Assembly (NCBI GenBank): GCA_031260865.1
Contig: JAISKQ010000251.1
Span: forward strand, 1-10,626
DNA: 10,626 bases
Direction of reading: 5' to 3'
Source: Prevotella sp.
GTDB lineage: Bacteria > Bacteroidota > Bacteroidia > Bacteroidales > Dysgonomonadaceae
Shown: piece after piece, positions 7,001 to 10,626 of the stretch
Numbering within the stretch: position 1 is the first letter of the stretch
How the letters are laid out: every line of letters begins with the position of its first letter
Position numbers and translations under genes: made by a program
The notes under the pieces: model-generated
What the model was told of the DNA's origin: nothing
The model's database searches: none
Seen by the model: only the letters and a program-made list of their open reading frames with translations

Positions 7001-8593
7001 GCCTGCTGCATAAGAATAATTATGCCCTCGAATATCATCTCTCCACTCAGTAACAGCAGGTAATGTGCTTCCGGAAAAGTTGGACATATCAGGGAAATTG
7101 TTAACCTTGTAGTCTGTTTTATCGAGATTCTCAATTTTTAGAGAATTATCATCATCAGCTCTCAGCCAAAGGCGTAGGTTAGCAGTTACGCCACCGGGTC
7201 CGGGAGAAATACCTACAAAACGAATGTATTTATAGCTTGCATCAATCTGCACTGTTACTTCTCCATTTACAACAGGAAAGATTTTTGTAGTGTTCGAGGT
7301 ACCTCCTGTTAAAAAGGTTGGAGCGACGGAAACAAGTGCGTAAGAGAATACCGCCATATCTCTTGTTAATGAAAATTTAACACTTACAGGCAACGCCGGT
7401 GCATTTGTAAGTTGTGCCAAATAGGTGGGAGAAGTAACATTCATGCTTGATCCGGTCGGATCAATTTCTCCGCCCTCGTACAAAGTACCAGCTAGAATAT
7501 TATCAGGGGAAAGAACCGTTTTACTACTCGCACCAAATATAATATATTGTCCATTAGCAAGAGTTCCATCACTTAGCTCATTGAGTTCTGTTTTACTACT
7601 GCCTATAAAAGCGGTCAGCCCTTCGACTGCCGAACTGAACGATTGTTTTTGATACAAACCGGAAGCATTATCACGCCCCAAGCCAAACACATTTTCGCGA
7701 TAACCCGCATTTGCAGTGCCATCCCACACCACATTCCCTGCTGAATTATACAAATTGGACTGTCCGGCGTAGTTTAACGATATGCCATATTTTATAGACA
7801 AATAAGAGTGAATTTTTGCAAGGTCAGTGGCAGACATCAGTTCGTTTGCTGAACTTTTTTTAATCAGAATTATTTCCTGTATAGCGCCGTTAAAGGGGGT
7901 ACCACTACCCGTACCAGTACTGGTGCTTGTGTTTCCAACCAATAGTGGCACATTGTATAGAGCAGCACCAGTTCCATTATTACCTGTACCCAATGTAAAT
8001 GATGCTTTTTCTCCATTCAAGTACATATCAAGTGCGTTACTGTGGGAGTTCACAATATTCATTGTAGTAATACCATATCGTGGATGATTTGCTGCTGCAA
8101 AATTGGGCGAACGTTGCGTTGTTGTCCAATAGGATGATAAAATATTGGTAGCGGAAGCATTCCATCTCAAACTTGTATTGCCGGCACCTGCATTAAAAGT
8201 AAACAATACGCCAGTGTTAGCCGAACTTGCGTCTGACACTACAAAAATATAATACGAATCACCTCTTTGCAGGTTGTAACTCGTAGAAGTGTGTAGTTTA
8301 CTGCTCGTAGCATTGCCAAAATATAATTCCTTGTGAAAATTAAATCTCGAATTTCTTGTCGTAGGCGCATTCGTAGAAAACTTTACCAACTCGTGTGTAG
8401 CAGGCGTAACAGTCGGAATGTTAGACCAAGACGAATTTGTAGAATGGTCTCCATCTACCCACAAGTTCAATTCGCGACCTGTCATATCTATCCCGCCGGG
8501 CGTTACTTGGGCATTGGCAGAAAAACTGCAGAGAAACAGCCCACAAAATAATGTGAGAGCTCCCATTATGCCTTTTATATTTTTTATTTTCAT
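4049..8593 (-). CDS. large multidomain secreted surface protein, two LamG-like/'SYLSIKYGI' modules
   Basis: 1514 residues, with a cleavable signal peptide (hydrophobic stretch, then ANA before Gln29). Two related modules follow, at roughly residues 30-460 and 465-960. Each has a concanavalin/LamG-like beta region followed by the motif SYLSIKYGI (near 263 and 748), which in Bacteroidota surface proteins precedes a conserved domain of the DUF8202 type; the family name is from memory. The first copy continues 'NVFGLGRDNASGLYQKQS', typical of that domain. Residues about 975-1175 form another beta domain. A proline linker (PIPPPPP, about 1180) leads to a cysteine-containing region and two Ig/DUF11-like domains up to about 1480. 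There is no T9SS or gliding-type C-terminal domain; the end, 'KNITVTTKQQ', is followed directly by a terminator, so it looks natural. Probable adhesin or matrix protein; the ligand is unknown. Confidence 0.85.
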   Translation of the reverse strand: MKIKNIKGIMGALTLFCGLFLCSFSANAQVTPGGIDMTGRELNLWVDGDHSTNSSWSNIPTVTPATHELVKFSTNAPTTRNSRFNFHKELYFGNATSSKLHTSTSYNLQRGDSYYIFVVSDASSANTGVLFTFNAGAGNTSLRWNASATNILSSYWTTTQRSPNFAAANHPRYGITTMNIVNSHSNALDMYLNGEKASFTLGTGNNGTGAALYNVPLLVGNTSTSTGTGSGTPFNGAIQEIILIKKSSANELMSATDLAKIHSYLSIKYGISLNYAGQSNLYNSAGNVVWDGTANAGYRENVFGLGRDNASGLYQKQSFSSAVEGLTAFIGSSKTELNELSDGTLANGQYIIFGASSKTVLSPDNILAGTLYEGGEIDPTGSSMNVTSPTYLAQLTNAPALPVSVKFSLTRDMAVFSYALVSVAPTFLTGGTSNTTKIFPVVNGEVTVQIDASYKYIRFVGISPGPGGVTANLRLWLRADDDNSLKIENLDKTDYKVNNFPDMSNFSGSTLPAVTEWRDDIRGHNYSYAAGSNATSASDTHKAPIHIANSPEMNYHPAVRFYSRFTGSPNFTSYLSNPTGVMAANKPTDGKHTAYFVVNNDFGRNAWFYQMGFRSNSPVYGSIDLNTDIPEPAYGAERGTVSGSERIFGRFRTDSQVRGTVDMFNIGATSILGYYSNASGSNGDIHFRFSGREDIGSPTYSWSGVSFTQPSTIGSSYYYNRTMEGVMSEAIIYEDILNLDDQNALESYLSIKYGITLRPENTSTKRFDYKFSDDRIFWKGDSAATSPYSIFYNNVTAVIRDDAADLYNKHAHSTDAGSLVHMGIAGSKLSAGGEEVGDIVYDREAVAWGSNGGTGITTVPPAALSCGEFDYYFNRQWLVHKVTHNDEPIQMLVGAQDNSTLTLGKDDPNAQVFYNYLTPAFDVVMLVAKSAADFATLTYTAVVPMSYINGEHQCIYTFKDTDTYITFGVKPNGRGCIGNSEYFDNKQFDWKQYTSSTNTASNSTSPLTITMGPKDLLDGIQVVGTTVTYPSPVRSYRGYPRSVGTPKAGSLEIRRSRGSATQPVTVTVEFNTPVRAEFAISGLSGRRNNFEKIEVRGECPASTNIYPTLSYAGDSKKANYQISGNTATVRKRATANASAVNGTLNVNFQGGVQKIIIEYTRGPLIPSTRENIYITPINVRPIPPPPPINEDGLSFTKMVDYHNITTCEHVKYTFEIGNVNCDPQYVSIDDVLPPDMIWDKETLAVGPLNDLNPSLYYNDYGDSDILHIDSLLVPGASKLQFSIMASLVKDAPTGDYLNQAQMSYSILENSIPTPKLLLSVDAETLDANTAFNATYAERKEEVTVKVETSYAKYRADSKIDVTYTITNPNDPIPDMFLDVDYNEEFKFINTTFTKPAGLTAYIIEPDPLDPEPSFSVAGSTNGETGFILPTGETVLKFSYLLAPDHDNLVEEVDGLGNLTGDIIDLVIEYKFHTDLDDPCLIRSIEGLAGEKVVPYSKISHIKTNKNITVTTKQQ

Positions 8594-8602
8594 TTTTTTT
8601 TT
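8593..8602 (-). promoter_or_regulatory. A10 tract at the start codon of the large surface gene
   Basis: On the minus strand ten consecutive A residues run into the ATG, the last A being that of the start codon, and more A-rich sequence lies upstream. No Shine-Dalgarno motif is present. A-rich initiation regions are usual in Bacteroidota. A homopolymer this long is also prone to slippage, which could change initiation efficiency without shifting the reading frame. Confidence 0.4.
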
Positions 8603-8629
8603 ATTTTTATGATTATCGTATGGATATTA

Positions 8630-8669
8630 TTTATAATGATTATTATATGATATAAATAATCATTATAAA
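8630..8669. promoter_or_regulatory. perfect 15-bp inverted repeat upstream of the large surface gene
   Basis: TTTATAATGATTATT (8630-8644) and its exact reverse complement (8655-8669) flank a 10-base spacer. The pair lies 37 bp upstream of the ATG at 8593 and 62 bp downstream of the preceding stop codon. No T-run follows in the direction of transcription, which argues against a simple terminator. Candidates are an operator for a dimeric regulator or an RNA hairpin affecting processing or translation of the downstream gene. I found no TAnnTTTG promoter in the 138-bp gap, so an RNA role within a longer transcript is also possible. Confidence 0.6.
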
Positions 8670-8731
8670 AATATTTTCTACAAATTTCTTTCTTAAAAAA
8701 ACAAAGAGAAGAAAAATGGATGTCAGATAAA

Positions 8732-9433
8732 TTATTTTACCGCAAATGCAATATTCATAAATGTTGCATCTGTTACCTTGTCAGCATCAACTGTATAAGA
8801 CAATTCTCCATCAGCATTTATACTGACAGCAGTAAAAACTGTATCATCGTAATCTAATACATAAAAATAAAGTTCACTTTTGGGATAAACTTTTGCAAGT
8901 TGAGCAGGTGCACCCGGACTTGTTCTTGCTGGCGTTCCAACTTGATTTTGGTATTCGAGATAAAGGTCGCGTGTAAAGTTACCGGAAACATCTACTGCAA
9001 TCACAATGGAAGGCATATAAAACCATACCGGTGAAGCGGAGGATTGTAATTTTATCCATCCGCCTTTTTTAGTAGCTGCAACATAATCGCCACCCCAATA
9101 ATAATAACCGGGAGTTACATCGACTTCAGTTGCTGGGCCTACGGATGTTGTTGTGTTATAAACAAGCGTTCCGACAGCGACAGGAGTAGTTGTTAAGGGT
9201 GCAATTTGATCAATACCTATTAATGCAACACGAGGGGGCAAAAAGCCTTTATTTGAATAAGTACCTCCGGCGATTGGTGTGCCGGTTGCGTTTAAGCCCT
9301 GATTTAAATCCAACAATACATTTTCGTTTGGATTTTCTGAAGAGCCGATTGTTACTTGGGCGTTTGCGCTTACGCAAACCATTGCCATCACGAAGGACAG
9401 CTGAATAATTCTAAATTTCATAATCTTTTTCAT
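8732..9433 (-). CDS. secreted Bacteroidota surface protein of unknown function
   Basis: 233 residues. The signal peptide ends at ANA before Gln26, and the mature start QVTIGS is nearly the same as that of the large protein (QVTPGG). The N-terminal part carries a signature common in Bacteroidota exported proteins: a 'LLDLNQ' strand, GFLPPRVAL (63-71), a GTLVYNT strand (88-94) and TPGYYYWGG (107-115). The C-terminal part (about 135-233) starts with VWFYMPS and ends 'FMNIAFAVK', a beta-rich domain I recall next to large surface proteins in Bacteroidales. There is no T9SS tail, lipobox or membrane anchor, so the protein is predicted to be periplasmic or held at the surface by a partner. ATG at 9433 gives MKKIMKF; the internal Met5 is an alternative start. 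The 42-bp gap upstream lacks a promoter, suggesting co-transcription with the glycine-rich gene. Confidence 0.8.
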   Translation of the reverse strand: MKKIMKFRIIQLSFVMAMVCVSANAQVTIGSSENPNENVLLDLNQGLNATGTPIAGGTYSNKGFLPPRVALIGIDQIAPLTTTPVAVGTLVYNTTTSVGPATEVDVTPGYYYWGGDYVAATKKGGWIKLQSSASPVWFYMPSIVIAVDVSGNFTRDLYLEYQNQVGTPARTSPGAPAQLAKVYPKSELYFYVLDYDDTVFTAVSINADGELSYTVDADKVTDATFMNIAFAVK

Positions 9434-9475
9434 AAGTGTTATATATTATTTGTATGTTTTATTTCTTCTTGCGCG

Positions 9476-9835
9476 TCATTCTTCTTGTATCAGCTTAGGC
9501 TTGTTTTTCCTGTACAAGAATACTCCGTAAAGAAGTGTCAATATACTAAGTAAAGGTAGTGCATCGCCGATAGGGGTCGGGCCTGCGTCAACAACCGTAT
9601 CGTCGCCGCCTTCCGTACCTGAACCGCCGTCAAATCCACCACCGGAGCCGCCATCACCGCCGCCGGCTCTCAAGATTCCATTATAAACGCCACCTTCTGA
9701 AGCGCCATAAACGCCAACGGCATCACCACCGGTGGATTTGGCGGACTTGCCATACAAGCCGCCACCATCGCCTGCCATCACCACAAAATTAAGCGAAAAT
9801 ATCGCCATTAAAGTTATTGTTATTATTTTTTTCAT
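9476..9835 (-). CDS. small glycine-rich protein with PEP/PID-CTERM-like sorting tail
   Basis: 119 residues from the ATG at 9835. A longer frame from 9877 would overlap the upstream gene and put 14 residues before an obvious signal peptide, so I prefer the internal start MKKIITITL. The signal peptide ends near VVMA (about residue 21). The body (22-85) is low-complexity, with GG-rich stretches and repeated GLYG/GVYG/GVYN motifs. The C-terminus is tripartite: PTPIGDAL (86-93), a hydrophobic helix (about 92-108), then basic RKNKPK (109-114). This is the layout of exosortase-type tails such as PEP-CTERM, and of the PID-CTERM tails I recall in Bacteroidota. Such tails are normally cut by a membrane protease; none is encoded here. 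Otherwise it may simply be a tail-anchored surface protein. It lies 28 bp after the T9SS cargo gene. Confidence 0.75.
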   Translation of the reverse strand: MKKIITITLMAIFSLNFVVMAGDGGGLYGKSAKSTGGDAVGVYGASEGGVYNGILRAGGGDGGSGGGFDGGSGTEGGDDTVVDAGPTPIGDALPLLSILTLLYGVFLYRKNKPKLIQEE

Positions 9836-9863
9836 CTGAGTAATTTGTTTTATTCCTGTAAGT

Positions 9864-10626
9864 TTATAGTGTACCACCTTTTATAAATTTAACTGTAACA
9901 GTCCGTTTGCCTTGCAATTTAGCGATATAAACGCCATCTACAAGCGATACGGGAATATGTAATTCCGGTGTTTGCGTAACTATTGCTTTTGTTAAAATAC
10001 GGCCTTGCGTATCAACAACAAAGATTGTCTCGCCTTTATCTGATTCCAACAAGCCTTTGATTACCAACTCGCCATTGCTATAATAGCCTTGCAAGAAGTT
10101 TTCCGAAACTTCGTCTATACCCGTAGGAGCATTGTTGAAATGCACCAAAAAGCGTTCGGGTGAATCATTAGAATTTGTATCAAAGGTATAACTATCGTCT
10201 TGTTTCAAGTCGATAACGGTGTGCGTGAGTAAATCTTCGAGCCAAACCTTTGCGATACTCTCCAAACGTGAAGCGCGTATCGTCAATCTGCCACCGGCAC
10301 CCGGTTCTAAGCAAAGTTTTACACTGTTCGTACCCGGTGGAACAGCATTAGCCATCAATTTCTTATTATCGGCAGCCAGACTGTACATTATAAAAGCGTC
10401 GGTTTGAGGTGAATATATTTTTTCAAAATTTTCATTCGTATTGCTGCGAATAGCAATTGCTGCAACGTCAAATATATTCGGATTCGATTCGGGCGAAACT
10501 CTGAAAAACACTTCGTCTTGATAAGTCGGTGTAGAACGCAAAATCTTATTGTGAGCCGTTTTGTCATGCACTTGCAAAGAACGAATATTCGTTCCGTCAA
10601 CCACCATGTCCCGTTTTTTCAAAGAA
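9864..10626 (-). CDS. T9SS-secreted surface protein, C-terminal fragment (cut by window edge)
   Basis: The frame is open to the right edge, so the start lies outside. The first candidate start inside, a TTG at 10622, lacks a signal peptide and is not credible. About 254 residues are visible. The segment with 'AAIAIRS', 'LTIRASR', 'VWLEDLLTHTVIDL', 'SYTFDT' and 'ERFLVHF' is a beta-rich domain very common just before the sorting domain in Bacteroidota surface proteins. The last 80 residues form a type A T9SS C-terminal domain: 'GELVIKG', 'FVVDTQGRIL' and the final 'GVYIAKLQGKRTVTVKFI'. The protein should cross the outer membrane through T9SS, lose this domain and be attached to the surface or released. 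The function of the missing N-terminal part is unknown. It is the first visible gene of the surface-protein block. Confidence 0.85.
   Translation of the reverse strand, partial: SLKKRDMVVDGTNIRSLQVHDKTAHNKILRSTPTYQDEVFFRVSPESNPNIFDVAAIAIRSNTNENFEKIYSPQTDAFIMYSLAADNKKLMANAVPPGTNSVKLCLEPGAGGRLTIRASRLESIAKVWLEDLLTHTVIDLKQDDSYTFDTNSNDSPERFLVHFNNAPTGIDEVSENFLQGYYSNGELVIKGLLESDKGETIFVVDTQGRILTKAIVTQTPELHIPVSLVDGVYIAKLQGKRTVTVKFIKGGTL

Noticed and set aside
7899..7945. Low-complexity Ser/Thr/Gly stretch (STSTGTGSGT) in the large protein as a phase-variable repeat.
   Set aside because: The codons are mixed and no exact DNA unit is repeated in tandem, so it is a flexible linker or loop rather than a slippage tract.
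9836..9877. A 14-residue N-terminal extension of the glycine-rich protein starting at 9877.
   Set aside because: It overlaps the end of the T9SS cargo gene and puts a hydrophilic stretch before a clean signal peptide that begins at the internal methionine (9835).
10219..10622. Open frames in other frames within the T9SS cargo gene (10219-10407 plus, 10388-10600 minus).
   Set aside because: They lie wholly inside a gene with a recognisable sorting domain and show no signal peptide or domain of their own.

Overview
The window looks like a chromosomal segment from a member of the Bacteroidota, most likely the order Bacteroidales. The supports are a type IX secretion (T9SS) C-terminal sorting domain, Bacteroidota-type promoters (TTTG, about 20 bp, TAnnTTTG), A-rich start regions without Shine-Dalgarno sites, 'SYLSIKYGI' surface-protein modules, and a DUF6057-like membrane protein paired with a TolB-like lipoprotein. 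The genus cannot be told from the sequence. All six genes I can support are on the minus strand, so transcription runs from right to left.

Right part (4049-10626): a block of four exported proteins. In transcription order they are: the C-terminal part of a T9SS cargo protein, cut by the window edge; a 119-residue glycine-rich protein ending in a PEP/PID-CTERM-like sorting tail; a 233-residue secreted protein with the 'GFLPPR ... TPGYYYW' architecture; and a 1514-residue multidomain surface protein with two LamG-like/'SYLSIKYGI' modules and Ig/DUF11-like C-terminal domains but no T9SS tail. The first three lie 28 and 42 bp apart and are probably one operon. The large gene follows after a 138-bp gap holding a perfect 15-bp inverted repeat, and it ends at a strong hairpin terminator. 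Together they look like a cell-surface or adhesin locus in which different proteins use different export or anchoring routes.

Middle gap (3668-4048): from the large gene's terminator towards the next gene there are the long terminator hairpin, an array of four REP-like palindromes, a C/G-rich perfect hairpin, and a promoter for the next operon.

Left part (313-3667): a two-gene operon. A lipoprotein combining one c-type heme motif (CINCH) with a TolB/PD40 beta-propeller overlaps by 26 bp a polytopic inner-membrane protein with a helical C-terminal half (DUF6057-like). The translational overlap suggests the products work together, but the function is unknown.

Left edge (1-312): no credible protein gene. 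It holds a weak terminator for the two-gene operon, a well-matched promoter pointing left, a strong hairpin at the predicted transcript start, a dispersed-repeat-like palindrome, and four perfect-period 9-bp GGGACnnnn repeats. The same 9-bp repeat occurs in frame inside the DUF6057-like gene.
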